In this document: positions 1-7,024 of the stretch, piece by piece
Layout of the letters: every line of letters starts with the position of its first letter
Numbering within the stretch: position 1 is the stretch's first letter
Source of the DNA: Candidatus Nitrosopumilus sp.
Lineage (GTDB): Archaea > Thermoproteota > Nitrososphaeria > Nitrososphaerales > Nitrosopumilaceae
Assembly: GCA_003331425.1 (NCBI GenBank)
Contig: QOOS01000013.1
Location: 1 to 33,308 of the forward strand
Direction of reading: 5' to 3'
DNA length: 33,308 bases
Made by a program: the position numbers and the translations under genes
The notes under the pieces: generated by a model
What the model saw: the letters and a program-made list of their open reading frames with translations, nothing else
The model's database searches: none
Told to the model about the DNA's origin: nothing

Positions 1-18
1 AAACTCAAAATTAAAGAA

Positions 19-357
19 ATGGGTGCAAATGGTCTCAATACTCCTGCACCAATTAATTATGAAACTGCATTACCTCAAGGAGTTGGAAAATTAGTGCAAC
101 AAGAAGATGGTTCTATGGTATTAGCTAATGAACATGAACAAGGATTTATGGTAAATCAAGCCATTGTTGATTTTTGGAAATCTTGTAATGGTCAACGTAA
201 AGTGACAGACCTAGTCGAAGTATTTGCACAACAAACAGGATTGCAAAGAAATCAAGTTGAAAAAGAAGTCATGCAATTATTACAACAATTACGTGATGGT
301 GGATTAATTGCAATTGCAGGTCAACCGGATCAGCCAAATGTTGAATTTAAAAAATAA
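19..357 (+). CDS. PqqD-like small protein (RiPP-recognition-like fold)
   Basis: This 112-residue protein resembles the PqqD family, small winged-helix proteins that bind peptide precursors for radical-SAM or other modifying enzymes. Visible family features are a strand-like stretch with a conserved 'GFMVNQAIVDFWKSCNG' segment (about residues 42-58), where the substrate is normally recognised as 'N..A..IW...DG', and a following helix pair ending in 'LRDGGLI'. There is a flexible N-terminus and a polar C-terminus. The reading frame stays open to the window edge, so the true start may lie upstream of the ATG used here. No PQQ-synthesis enzyme is visible nearby. A role in PQQ biosynthesis is therefore not supported; a stand-alone peptide-binding or regulatory role is equally possible. 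It ends 3 bp before the convergent SDR gene. Confidence 0.6.
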   Translation: MGANGLNTPAPINYETALPQGVGKLVQQEDGSMVLANEHEQGFMVNQAIVDFWKSCNGQRKVTDLVEVFAQQTGLQRNQVEKEVMQLLQQLRDGGLIAIAGQPDQPNVEFKK

Positions 358-360
358 TTT

Positions 361-1008
361 TTAGAAAATAGTATTAGAGTTTGCACCATCAAAATTTATT
401 GTTACACCTGAAAGATATTTGATATTATTTTCAACTATTCCCTTTACAAAATTTCCAATCTCTTCAGGTTTTCCAAGTCTTTTCATTGGTAATGTTTTTT
501 CAAATTCCTCTACATTTTCAATAAGTTCTTGAGTTCTATCTGTGTTAATTGGTCCTGGTGCAATATTGATACAACTAATATTATTTTGAGCATATTCTTT
601 ACTCAAAACTTTGAAAACTTCTGAAAATGCTGCTCTATAGGCTGATGAAATAATTAATTTTGGATTTGGTTCTTTTATTACATTTGAGCTTATCAAAAAT
701 ATGTATCCTCCATCATTTACTTTGATATTTTGTAATATTGTACAAAATCCTAAAAATAATTGATTGTGATATTTATTCCAATCTTCTTCAGTAATGGTTG
801 AAAATGGTTTTGGCTTTGGACCTCCTGTATTAAGAATTAAAATATCTGTTTCATTATTTATTTTTAAAAATTCTTTTACACTATCTAACTTTGATGTATC
901 AATATCTTTTTGAGAAGTAGCAAAGACATCAACATCAATTGTTTTTAAAGAATCTGAAATTGCTCTCCCGATACCGCGAGAACCACCCAAAACTATTGCT
1001 TTAGTCAT
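361..1008 (-). CDS. Atypical short-chain dehydrogenase/reductase (SDR)
   Basis: A 215-residue Rossmann-fold protein of the SDR superfamily. The cofactor motif 'GGSRGIG' (residues 8-14), the 'LNTGGP' segment (59-64, equivalent to NNAG) and the 'PGPINTDR' loop (151-158) are all present, as is the catalytic-type Ser pair at 107-108. The YxxxK catalytic pair is not: the aligned segment reads 'SSAYRAAF', with Ser where Tyr is expected and Arg125 where Lys is expected. This matches atypical FabG-like SDRs that keep the fold but lack the standard proton-relay residues. Substrate is unknown. It runs convergently toward the PqqD-like gene. A TATA-like element near 1031-1040 would place transcription at the ATG. 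Confidence 0.75.
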   Translation of the reverse strand: MTKAIVLGGSRGIGRAISDSLKTIDVDVFATSQKDIDTSKLDSVKEFLKINNETDILILNTGGPKPKPFSTITEEDWNKYHNQLFLGFCTILQNIKVNDGGYIFLISSNVIKEPNPKLIISSAYRAAFSEVFKVLSKEYAQNNISCINIAPGPINTDRTQELIENVEEFEKTLPMKRLGKPEEIGNFVKGIVENNIKYLSGVTINFDGANSNTIF

Positions 1009-1030
1009 AATATAACAAAAACTTCAGTCA

Positions 1031-1040
1031 TAATTAAATT
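1031..1040 (-). promoter_or_regulatory. TATA-like box for the SDR gene
   Basis: On the minus strand this reads AATTTAATTA, centred about 26 nt before the SDR start codon. That spacing predicts a leaderless transcript starting at the ATG. Confidence 0.4.
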
Positions 1041-1056
1041 TCATTATTGCACAAAA

Positions 1057-1212
1057 TTAGAATTTTGAGGCCTTAGAAAAAGTTGGAACATATTTTTCAT
1101 CCTTATTTGCAAATATTTTCAAATGTTTTTTACACAAATTTCTATTCTCTTTAAAACTAATTTTAACAGTTTGTATGGCTTTTTCTTTACATTCTGAAAT
1201 ACTGCACTGCAA
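1057..1212 (-). CDS. Small Cys/His (putative zinc-binding) protein, TTG start
   Basis: An open frame of 51 codons begins at TTG (1210-1212) and ends at TAA (1057-1059). The product starts MQCSISECKEKA and carries C3-x4-C8-x18-C27-x2-H30 in a basic 'FKENRNLCKKH' context, the spacing of a single treble-clef or zinc-ribbon-like site. An in-frame TAA lies three codons upstream of the TTG, so the start is tightly bounded. A TATA-like sequence on the minus strand (1235-1243) sits about 26 nt before the TTG, as expected for leaderless transcription. I recognise no named family. It could be a small nucleic-acid-binding or regulatory protein, but that is inference. It is short enough to be missed by gene callers. 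Confidence 0.55.
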   Translation of the reverse strand: MQCSISECKEKAIQTVKISFKENRNLCKKHLKIFANKDEKYVPTFSKASKF

Positions 1213-1234
1213 TATTAAAAATTAATAGTATTTG

Positions 1235-1243
1235 TTAATAAAA
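1235..1243 (-). promoter_or_regulatory. TATA-like box for the small Cys/His gene
   Basis: TTTTATTAA on the minus strand, centred about 26 nt before the TTG start at 1212. It supports expression of the short gene as a leaderless transcript. Confidence 0.4.
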
Positions 1244-1302
1244 CTTTGAAATAATGTAATTACCTTGCTAACTTTTTTATCGCTGTAATTCATTTAAAAA
1301 TT

Positions 1303-1512
1303 ATGAATGATGATGAAAAAGGAAAAGAATTTCTAAAATTAATAGATGAACAAAATACATTACAATGGAATATTGTTGCCAAATTATCCTCTTTAATTAA
1401 ATCTGAATGGAATTCTCCAGAATTAAAAACTGAAGTTGAAAATTTGGTTAAAGATCATTATAAAATTACAAAGGATCTTAATAGCTTAGACAATAATGAC
1501 AGTATGTTATAA
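1303..1512 (+). CDS. Small acidic helical protein, unknown function
   Basis: A 69-residue protein, rich in Glu, Asp, Lys and Asn, predicted almost entirely helical, with a heptad-like pattern around 'LIDEQNTLQWNIVAKLSSLI' and 'VENLVKDHYKITKDL'. There is no signal peptide, membrane segment or metal motif. It is preceded by a weak T-rich TATA-like stretch (about 1274-1281) at leaderless distance. Its last six bases overlap the 3' end of the convergent heme O synthase gene. I do not recognise the family. Its codon use resembles its neighbours, so I take it as a real gene, but with modest confidence. Confidence 0.55.
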   Translation: MNDDEKGKEFLKLIDEQNTLQWNIVAKLSSLIKSEWNSPELKTEVENLVKDHYKITKDLNSLDNNDSML

Positions 1513-2448
1513 TGCAGAGTCTACCATTAATGCAATAAATAATACTGCCAAATATGGGCTTGAAAACTTAAACAATGTCCATGCAGCTTTCTCCATTGGT
1601 TTTATTGTAACCCAAACTGATAATCCTAACATTAGTGCTCCTGATGCAATTGCAGTCCACAAGTAAACATCTCCTACCATATCTTCTCCATTTTCAGTTG
1701 TGATGAAAAATGGTGCAATAGAAAATAGTACCATGACAACCGTAGATAATGCAATAGCTCTTGCTGATGTTTTTTCAGATTGTACTGCAGTTAACATTGG
1801 AACATTTACTTTGTTATAATCTTCTTTGAAATGTAACGTTAAAGCCCAAATATGCATTGGAATCCAAATAAACACTAATCCAGCCATTGCAAGACCCATT
1901 GTCCATAAATCTGACATAGTTACTGCTACCCAACCAATCATTGGAGGCGAACCTCCACATAATCCTCCTAAAATAATGTTAGTTCTAGAATTTCGTTTTA
2001 GCACATATGAATAAACAATAATGTTGTTTACTAATGCAAATGCAATGAAAATTGTTGCCCATATTCCTTGTTCTAATGTTGTAGTAAATGAAATTGCAAA
2101 AGCCAATACCAATGATATACCTGCCAATGCTAATCCAAAATTTCTTGCTTTAACTGCAGGGTAAATTCTCTTTGATGGAAGAGGTCTATCTTTTGTTCTT
2201 TCCATGATTGCATCAATATCTCTATCGTGATAGTTTGTCAAAGTATTAGCTGCTGCAGAACCTGATGCAACTGAAAATAACATTAATGCCCAAGTCTCAA
2301 TTGAAATTGGAATATTGTAAATATTTGATGCTGTCAATGCTGCACCAAATGCAGTAAATACCAGTAGATACCAAATTTTTGGTTTTGTTAATTCATAATA
2401 AACTGCGACTCTTGAACCAGTTGTCTGTTCTTGCAATGTATTATTCAC
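1507..2448 (-). CDS. ctaB: Protoheme IX farnesyltransferase (heme O synthase)
   Basis: A 313-residue multi-pass membrane prenyltransferase of the UbiA superfamily that attaches a farnesyl-type chain to heme B to make heme O, for heme-copper terminal oxidases. The prenyl-diphosphate/Mg2+ site is clear: 'NYHDRDIDAIMERTKDRPLP' at residues 72-91, the diagnostic CtaB/CyoE signature. A second conserved region 'WIPMHIWALTLHFKEDYNKV' is also typical of this family. About eight to nine hydrophobic segments cover the rest, and the length is normal. The start is GTG at 2446-2448, inside the last codons of the upstream Lrp-type gene (8-nt overlap), so the two are very probably co-transcribed and translationally coupled. 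It is consistent with an aerobic respiratory chain. Confidence 0.93.
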   Translation of the reverse strand: MNNTLQEQTTGSRVAVYYELTKPKIWYLLVFTAFGAALTASNIYNIPISIETWALMLFSVASGSAAANTLTNYHDRDIDAIMERTKDRPLPSKRIYPAVKARNFGLALAGISLVLAFAISFTTTLEQGIWATIFIAFALVNNIIVYSYVLKRNSRTNIILGGLCGGSPPMIGWVAVTMSDLWTMGLAMAGLVFIWIPMHIWALTLHFKEDYNKVNVPMLTAVQSEKTSARAIALSTVVMVLFSIAPFFITTENGEDMVGDVYLWTAIASGALMLGLSVWVTIKPMEKAAWTLFKFSSPYLAVLFIALMVDSAL

Positions 2449-2908
2449 CAGTATTTGATGGCATATATGGCATTGCTTTCGTTCGTGATTTCATCTCGAT
2501 AAATGACTCTGATGATTGAATTCCTTCAACTCTTCCAATTTTCTCTGAAACCATTTTGTGCATTTGATCCAATGATCTTGAATACATTGTTACTAAAATG
2601 TCAAATCTACCTGTAACTTCTGCAACTTCTCTAACTCCATCAATTTTGAATAACTGTTCAATTACATTATCTCGTTGTTTGGTATCGATGTTAATCCCCG
2701 TTAATGCTTTAACTTCATAACCTAATTCTGCATCATTAACATCTATGGTAAAACGTTCAATTAATTTTCTTTTTACTAATCTTTTGATTCTTGAATATAC
2801 TACTGATGAGTTAACATCTATTTTTTTTGATAATCGTGGGACTGAAATTGAAGCATCGTTAGATAATTCTGATAATATTTGTAAGTCTAAATCATCTACT
2901 TTTGTCGT
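2441..2908 (-). CDS. Lrp/AsnC-family regulator with probable ACG start
   Basis: The minus strand has a complete frame of 155 codons encoding an Lrp/AsnC transcriptional regulator. The N-terminal winged helix ('VDDLDLQILSELSND', 'ISVPRLSKKIDVNSSVVYSR', 'IKRLVKRKLIERF') is followed by a RAM/ACT-type effector domain ('TGINIDTKQRDNVIEQLF', 'VREVAEVTGRFDILVTMYS'). No ATG, GTG or TTG occurs in frame before the effector domain. The frame opens just after TAG (2909-2911) with ACG ACA AAA GTA GAT. An AGGTG Shine-Dalgarno match (plus-strand 2915-2919) lies 6 nt before the ACG (2906-2908), and a TATA box lies further upstream. I therefore place the start at ACG. A sequencing error that removed an ATG remains possible. 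The 3' end overlaps ctaB by 8 nt. Confidence 0.8.
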   Translation of the reverse strand, partial: TTKVDDLDLQILSELSNDASISVPRLSKKIDVNSSVVYSRIKRLVKRKLIERFTIDVNDAELGYEVKALTGINIDTKQRDNVIEQLFKIDGVREVAEVTGRFDILVTMYSRSLDQMHKMVSEKIGRVEGIQSSESFIEMKSRTKAMPYMPSNTGE

Positions 2909-2914
2909 CTAAAA

Positions 2915-2919
2915 CACCT
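2915..2919 (-). promoter_or_regulatory. Shine-Dalgarno match ahead of the ACG codon
   Basis: AGGTG on the minus strand is complementary to the CACCU of the archaeal 16S rRNA tail. It lies 6 nt upstream of ACG (2906-2908), the first sense codon of the Lrp frame but one that is normally not a start. It decides the proposed start. Confidence 0.5.
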
Positions 2920-2942
2920 AAACCGATGTGGATTTCTGGTTC

Positions 2943-2950
2943 TTATAAAG
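2943..2950 (-). promoter_or_regulatory. TATA-like box for the lrp-ctaB operon
   Basis: TTTATAAG on the minus strand. The expected transcription start is near 2919-2921, which gives a short leader containing the AGGTG element before the ACG codon. Confidence 0.5.
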
Positions 2951-2978
2951 TTATTATTGTAAAAATTACAATTAATTT

Positions 2979-4055
2979 CTAAATTTTACCTTTTTTGTAT
3001 AACATTTCTGCTAAAAGAACAGCTCCTTTTGCAGAACCCATTTTTTTGTTATGTGAAAATAGCATGTATTTCAAACCATTATCAAACAATTCTTCTTTTT
3101 CAACTCTTCCAATTGTTGTAGTCATTCCACCTCCAACTGTTCTTTCCATTCTAGGTTGTGGTCTTGTTGGATCTTCATGGAATGCATAGTAATCTTTAGG
3201 AGCAGAAGGTAATCCTAATACTGAAATATCTTTGTTACTTTGATTGTAAGTTTCTTTAGCCTTTGCAGGGTCAATTTCTTTTGTTGTCTCAACAAAAACT
3301 GATTCGGTATGACCATCAATTACTGGAACTCTAGTACAAGTACAACTAATTTTGATATCTGCATCTTGGATTTTACCATCAACTAGTTTTCCTAAAATTT
3401 TTCTCGTTTCTAATCTAACTTTTCCTTCTTCTTTTGGAATGTATGGTAATATGTTATCTGTAATTCCCATTGCAGATACGCCTGATTTTCCTCCACCTGA
3501 AATTGCTTGCATTGAAGTCATCATGACTTTTTTTGCACCATATTTCTCTAGTAATGGTTTTAGTGTAATTGCCAAACCTGTAGTTGTACAGTTTGGTAGT
3601 GGTGCCACAAATCCTTTCCAGTTGCGATTTTTCTTTTGAGTCTCTAATAATTCAGTTTGTTCATCATTAATTCCTGGAATAAGAATTGGAACATCGTCTT
3701 CATATCTATAAGCAGAACTAGTTGATACTACTGGTAATTCTGCTGCCATTTTAGTCTCAATGTCTATTGCAGCCTGTGATTCTACTGCTGAAAATACCAA
3801 GTCTAACTGTGATGTATCTAGATCGTCAACTTTCTTAACCGTCATTGATTTGATATATTCTGGGATCTCGCCACCAACATCCCACATGATAATTCCTCCT
3901 TCATTTCTAATAGCCTCTAGATAATTTTTACCTGCAGAGCGCTCTGAAGCTGCAATTTGAGTCACCTCAAACCATGGGTGATCATTTAATGACTGTACAA
4001 ATTCTTGGCCTACTGAACCTGTTACCCCGATTATTGCAACTTTTTTCTTCTCCAT
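2979..4055 (-). CDS. asd: Aspartate-semialdehyde dehydrogenase
   Basis: A 358-residue protein of the archaeal/fungal type of aspartate-semialdehyde dehydrogenase, which reduces aspartyl phosphate with NADPH in the lysine/threonine/methionine pathway. The nucleotide-binding loop 'GVTGSVGQ' (10-17), the catalytic Cys156 in 'PLPNCTTTG' and the 'CTRVPVIDGHTESV' segment with Arg242 and His249 are all present. The length is normal. Sulfolobales malonyl-CoA reductase arose from this same family, so a role in the 3-hydroxypropionate/4-hydroxybutyrate cycle cannot be excluded from sequence alone. ASD is the default call. It is transcribed toward the lrp-ctaB pair but has its own TATA-like box and a 70-nt gap. 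It is divergent from the cobalamin operon. Confidence 0.88.
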   Translation of the reverse strand: MEKKKVAIIGVTGSVGQEFVQSLNDHPWFEVTQIAASERSAGKNYLEAIRNEGGIIMWDVGGEIPEYIKSMTVKKVDDLDTSQLDLVFSAVESQAAIDIETKMAAELPVVSTSSAYRYEDDVPILIPGINDEQTELLETQKKNRNWKGFVAPLPNCTTTGLAITLKPLLEKYGAKKVMMTSMQAISGGGKSGVSAMGITDNILPYIPKEEGKVRLETRKILGKLVDGKIQDADIKISCTCTRVPVIDGHTESVFVETTKEIDPAKAKETYNQSNKDISVLGLPSAPKDYYAFHEDPTRPQPRMERTVGGGMTTTIGRVEKEELFDNGLKYMLFSHNKKMGSAKGAVLLAEMLYKKGKI

Positions 4056-4077
4056 AATGTCAATTTAGATCTGTTTC

Positions 4078-4087
4078 AATTAATAAT
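4078..4087 (-). promoter_or_regulatory. TATA-like box for asd
   Basis: ATTATTAATT on the minus strand, centred about 26 nt before the asd ATG, predicting a leaderless transcript. Confidence 0.4.
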
Positions 4088-4108
4088 CGTTTTCAGATTA
4101 CCAAAACA

Positions 4109-4118
4109 TACTAAATTA
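4109..4118 (+). promoter_or_regulatory. TATA-like box for the cobalamin operon
   Basis: TACTAAATTA, centred about 25 nt before the GTG start at 4138. This fits leaderless transcription of the five-gene cobalamin operon. Confidence 0.4.
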
Positions 4119-4137
4119 GCCACTTCCATTTTGAACT

Positions 4138-5220
4138 GTGAAAATAAACACAAAATCATCTATTCGTAGACATTCTCCTGTAATTCATGGAGGAAAAATT
4201 CCTTCAAAAAATAGCGATCAGAAAATTATTGATTTTAGTTCAAATATTACTCCTTTAGGCATTCCAAATTCCGTAAAATCAATAATTAAAAAAAATTTAG
4301 ATAAAGTCCAATTTTACCCAGATCCACATTCGGAAACTGTAATTTCAAGTTTAGAAAAATACACCAATTTGCCCAAATCAAATATTATTGTTGGAAATGG
4401 TGCAATTGAAATCCTCTACAATTTTTGTTATGCATTTTTATCAAAAACAACTAAAGTGTTAATTCATGTCCCAACATTTCAAGAATATGAGACTGCAGTA
4501 AAACTAAATGAGTGTAAAATATCATATTTTAAATCAATAAATCTATCTGCAGAAATAGATTCATTTATTTCACAAATTCCAAAAAATGGATGCATTTTTT
4601 TATGTAATCCTAACAATCCTACTGGAGAATTATTATCAAAAAAAGAATTACTATCTATAATTCTTAAAGCAAAAAAATTAAAAACTTTAGTTTTCATTGA
4701 TGAATGTTTTATTGAATTAGTTCCTGATTCCAGCGAATCTGTAATATCATATGTAAAAAAATATGATAATCTTTTTATCTTAAGATCTTTAACTAAATCA
4801 TTTGGTTTACCTGGAATAAGAATTGGATATGCTTGTGGTTCTAAAGAAATAATTAAAATTTTACAAAAAATAAAAATTCCATGGAGTGTAAATTCTTTAG
4901 CACAGGATGCTGCAAATGAAGTAATTAAAAATAAATCCCATATCACTAAATCTAATTTAATAATTAAAAAAGAATTAAAATACTTGAATAATTCAATTTC
5001 CTCTATCAATGGATTTGAATGTATTCCATCTTCGACTAATTTTATTTTAATTAAAACAAAATATAATTCGACAAAATTACAAACAAAATTATTAAAAAAT
5101 AAAATTTTAATTCGTGATTGTAAAAATTTTAGAGGATTAGATGAACATTATATTCGAATAGCAGTAAAATCCCACAAAGATAATGTCAAATTAGTTTCTG
5201 CATTGGAGAAGATTAAATGA
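4138..5220 (+). CDS. cobD: CobD-type PLP aminotransferase-fold enzyme (threonine-phosphate decarboxylase-like)
   Basis: A 360-residue fold-type I PLP enzyme of the HisC/CobD group. The N-terminus 'HGGKI...IDFSSNITPLGIP' followed by 'YPDP' (60-63) is the hallmark of threonine-phosphate decarboxylase, which makes the (R)-1-amino-2-propanol phosphate arm of cobalamin. The 'NPNNPTG' loop (157-163), the 'FIDEC' segment with Asp188 and the PLP lysine in 'SLTKSFGLPGIRIGY' (Lys220) are intact. The start is GTG. It overlaps the cobyric acid synthase gene by 4 nt, which strengthens the cobalamin role. A second, distinct HisC is present in the his operon (29912-30985), so this copy is not needed for histidine. 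Whether it decarboxylates threonine phosphate or serves a related reaction is inferred from context. Confidence 0.82.
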   Translation: MKINTKSSIRRHSPVIHGGKIPSKNSDQKIIDFSSNITPLGIPNSVKSIIKKNLDKVQFYPDPHSETVISSLEKYTNLPKSNIIVGNGAIEILYNFCYAFLSKTTKVLIHVPTFQEYETAVKLNECKISYFKSINLSAEIDSFISQIPKNGCIFLCNPNNPTGELLSKKELLSIILKAKKLKTLVFIDECFIELVPDSSESVISYVKKYDNLFILRSLTKSFGLPGIRIGYACGSKEIIKILQKIKIPWSVNSLAQDAANEVIKNKSHITKSNLIIKKELKYLNNSISSINGFECIPSSTNFILIKTKYNSTKLQTKLLKNKILIRDCKNFRGLDEHYIRIAVKSHKDNVKLVSALEKIK

Positions 5221-6056
5221 AATCATTAATGATTCAAGGAACCTCTTCAGGTGCTGGAAAAACAACATTAGTTGCTGCCTTATGCAGAATTTTCTCAGAC
5301 AAAGGTTACAGAGTTGCTCCATTCAAATCTCAAAATATGTCTAATTTTGGATATATTACGCCTGATTTTGAAATTTCTCGTGCTCAAGCGATTCAAGCTT
5401 TTGGTGCACGTTGTAATATTACGCCTGATTTGAATCCTATTTTATTAAAACCAGTTGGAAATTATTCTAGTGTTGTTTACTTGAACGGTAAGCGATTTAA
5501 AAAAATGCATGCAAAAGAATACTATGAAAAGTTTGTAAACTCTGAAGGTATGAAATTAGCCTCAAAATCTTTAAAGACTTTACAAAAAGACTTTGATTTG
5601 GTAATTATGGAAGGTGCAGGTTCACCTGCAGAAATTAATTTACAAAAATATGATATTGCAAATATGAAAATGGCTAAAAAAGCAAATGCAAATGTATTAT
5701 TAGTAACTGACATTGATAGAGGAGGTTCTTTTGCTAGTTTAGCTGGAACAATGGCTCTAATTGAAAAAAAATATCAAAAATTAGTTAAAGGATTTATTTT
5801 TAATAAATTTCGTGGGGACATTGATGTTTTAAAACCAGGATTTAAGAAATTAAAATCTCTTACACATGTACCTGTAATTGGAACAATTCCTCTAGTTTCA
5901 TTAAATTTACCTGAAGAGGATTCTCTTAATTCTAATCCTAAAGATATTGTTTGGAACAAAAAAAATATAAAAAAAATTGATAACGAACTAAACAAATTAT
6001 CAAAAATTGTCAAATCAAATATGGATATTAATTCAATTGAGAAAATGTTACAATGA
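5217..6056 (+). CDS. cobQ: Cobyric acid synthase lacking the glutamine amidotransferase domain
   Basis: The 279-residue product matches the ATP-dependent synthetase half of cobyric acid synthase (CobQ/CbiP), which amidates corrinoid side chains. The P-loop 'GTSSGAGKTT' (8-17), 'PFKSQNMSNF' (35-44), 'EISRAQAIQAFGA' (52-64), 'MEGAGSPAEINL' (131-142), 'DIDRGGSFASL' (165-175) and 'LPEEDS' (231-236) are all family landmarks. Family members are usually about 480-500 residues because a class I GATase domain follows. Here 'LPEEDS' runs almost straight into 'IDNELNKLSKIVKSNMDINS' (254-273), which resembles the extreme C-terminal tail of full-length CobQ. The glutaminase domain thus appears cut out cleanly. 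The gene overlaps both neighbours by 4 nt and shows no frameshift. The nitrogen source would be free ammonia or a separate glutaminase. Confidence 0.85.
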   Translation: MKSLMIQGTSSGAGKTTLVAALCRIFSDKGYRVAPFKSQNMSNFGYITPDFEISRAQAIQAFGARCNITPDLNPILLKPVGNYSSVVYLNGKRFKKMHAKEYYEKFVNSEGMKLASKSLKTLQKDFDLVIMEGAGSPAEINLQKYDIANMKMAKKANANVLLVTDIDRGGSFASLAGTMALIEKKYQKLVKGFIFNKFRGDIDVLKPGFKKLKSLTHVPVIGTIPLVSLNLPEEDSLNSNPKDIVWNKKNIKKIDNELNKLSKIVKSNMDINSIEKMLQ

Positions 6057-7024
6057 TTATTGAGTCCATTTCTATTATTGGTTTTGCAATACTGATTGAT
6101 TTGATACTTGGAGATCCAAAAAATCGTTATCATCCAACAGCTTGGATAGGAACGTTCATTGCAAAATTAACTACTATTACAAAAAATCAAAATTCTACAT
6201 TTGAAAAAGTTGGTGGTATAATAATGATAATTACTATTTCTAGTGTTGTAGTTTTATTATTATCTGGACTAAATTTTGGAATCTCTTTGATTTCTGTGGA
6301 TTACATTTCATTAATTTTATCAGTCGTCATAGGTGCATTATTGCTTAAAACAACTATTGCAATTCGTGGAATGGAAAAACATGCAATTAGTGTACTAGAT
6401 TCACTGGAGAGTAATGATCTTGATTTAGCTAGAAATTATTTATCCATGATTGTAAAACGAAATACCACAAAATTGGACAAAAACCATGTACTTTCAGGCG
6501 TACTTGAAAGTATTAGTGAAAATACTGTTGATGGGATTACTGGACCGATGTTTTATTATGCCTTTTTTGGTTTATTTGGTGCATTTGTATATAGAATTAT
6601 CAATACTGCAGATTCAATGGTTGGATACAAAAATGATATTTTTAAAAATTTAGGATGGTTTACAGCTAAATGTGATACAATCTTAAATTATATTCCATCT
6701 CGACTTACAGGATTAATGATGGTTATTTCAGCAGCTATTTTAAAAAATAATTGGAGAAATTCTTACAAAGTTATGATTCGAGATGGTAAAAAAACTGAAA
6801 GTCCTAATGCTGGATATCCAATGGCTGCATTAGCTGGTGCTTTAGAAACTAAATTTGAAAAAATTAATCATTACAAGCTAGGTGATGGTGAAATTACACT
6901 AACAAGGGATCATGTTTTATCTGCAATTAAAATTATGAAGTTGACATCAATTCTTTTCTTTGGAATTATTACTATTCCAATAATTTTTGTTTTATCTATA
7001 CTTGGATGGTGGCTTTATGTTTAA
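6053..7024 (+). CDS. cbiB: Adenosylcobinamide-phosphate synthase
   Basis: A 323-residue integral membrane protein of the CbiB/CobD family, which attaches the aminopropanol (phosphate) arm to adenosylcobyric acid. The N-terminal 'DLILGDPKNRYHPTAWIG' signature is nearly invariant in this family. Further landmarks are 'ESISENTVDGITGPMFYYAF', the 'NTADSMVGYKN' segment and 'SPNAGYPMAALAGAL' toward the C-terminus. There are several hydrophobic helices, including one at the start and one at the end. The length is normal. The ATG overlaps the stop of cobQ (ATGA), and the 3' end overlaps the start of cobS by 8 nt, so translation is coupled across the operon. Confidence 0.93.
   Translation: MIIESISIIGFAILIDLILGDPKNRYHPTAWIGTFIAKLTTITKNQNSTFEKVGGIIMIITISSVVVLLLSGLNFGISLISVDYISLILSVVIGALLLKTTIAIRGMEKHAISVLDSLESNDLDLARNYLSMIVKRNTTKLDKNHVLSGVLESISENTVDGITGPMFYYAFFGLFGAFVYRIINTADSMVGYKNDIFKNLGWFTAKCDTILNYIPSRLTGLMMVISAAILKNNWRNSYKVMIRDGKKTESPNAGYPMAALAGALETKFEKINHYKLGDGEITLTRDHVLSAIKIMKLTSILFFGIITIPIIFVLSILGWWLYV

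Noticed and set aside
3352-3639. Plus-strand frame inside asd
   Set aside because: Antisense to the catalytic core of asd and without a recognisable product.
4479-5009. Long open frame on the minus strand inside the cobD-type gene
   Set aside because: It is fully antisense to a gene with clear PLP-enzyme motifs, and its product shows no family pattern, only hydrophobic low-complexity runs that come from AT-rich codons.
5217-6056. cobQ as a pseudogene because of its short length
   Set aside because: The frame is intact, ends with a family-like tail and overlaps both neighbours by 4 nt; a coherent domain loss fits better than decay.
5774-6133. Minus-strand frame across the cobQ/cbiB junction
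   Set aside because: It lies opposite two well-supported genes and has an Ile/Asn/Phe-rich product without domain features.
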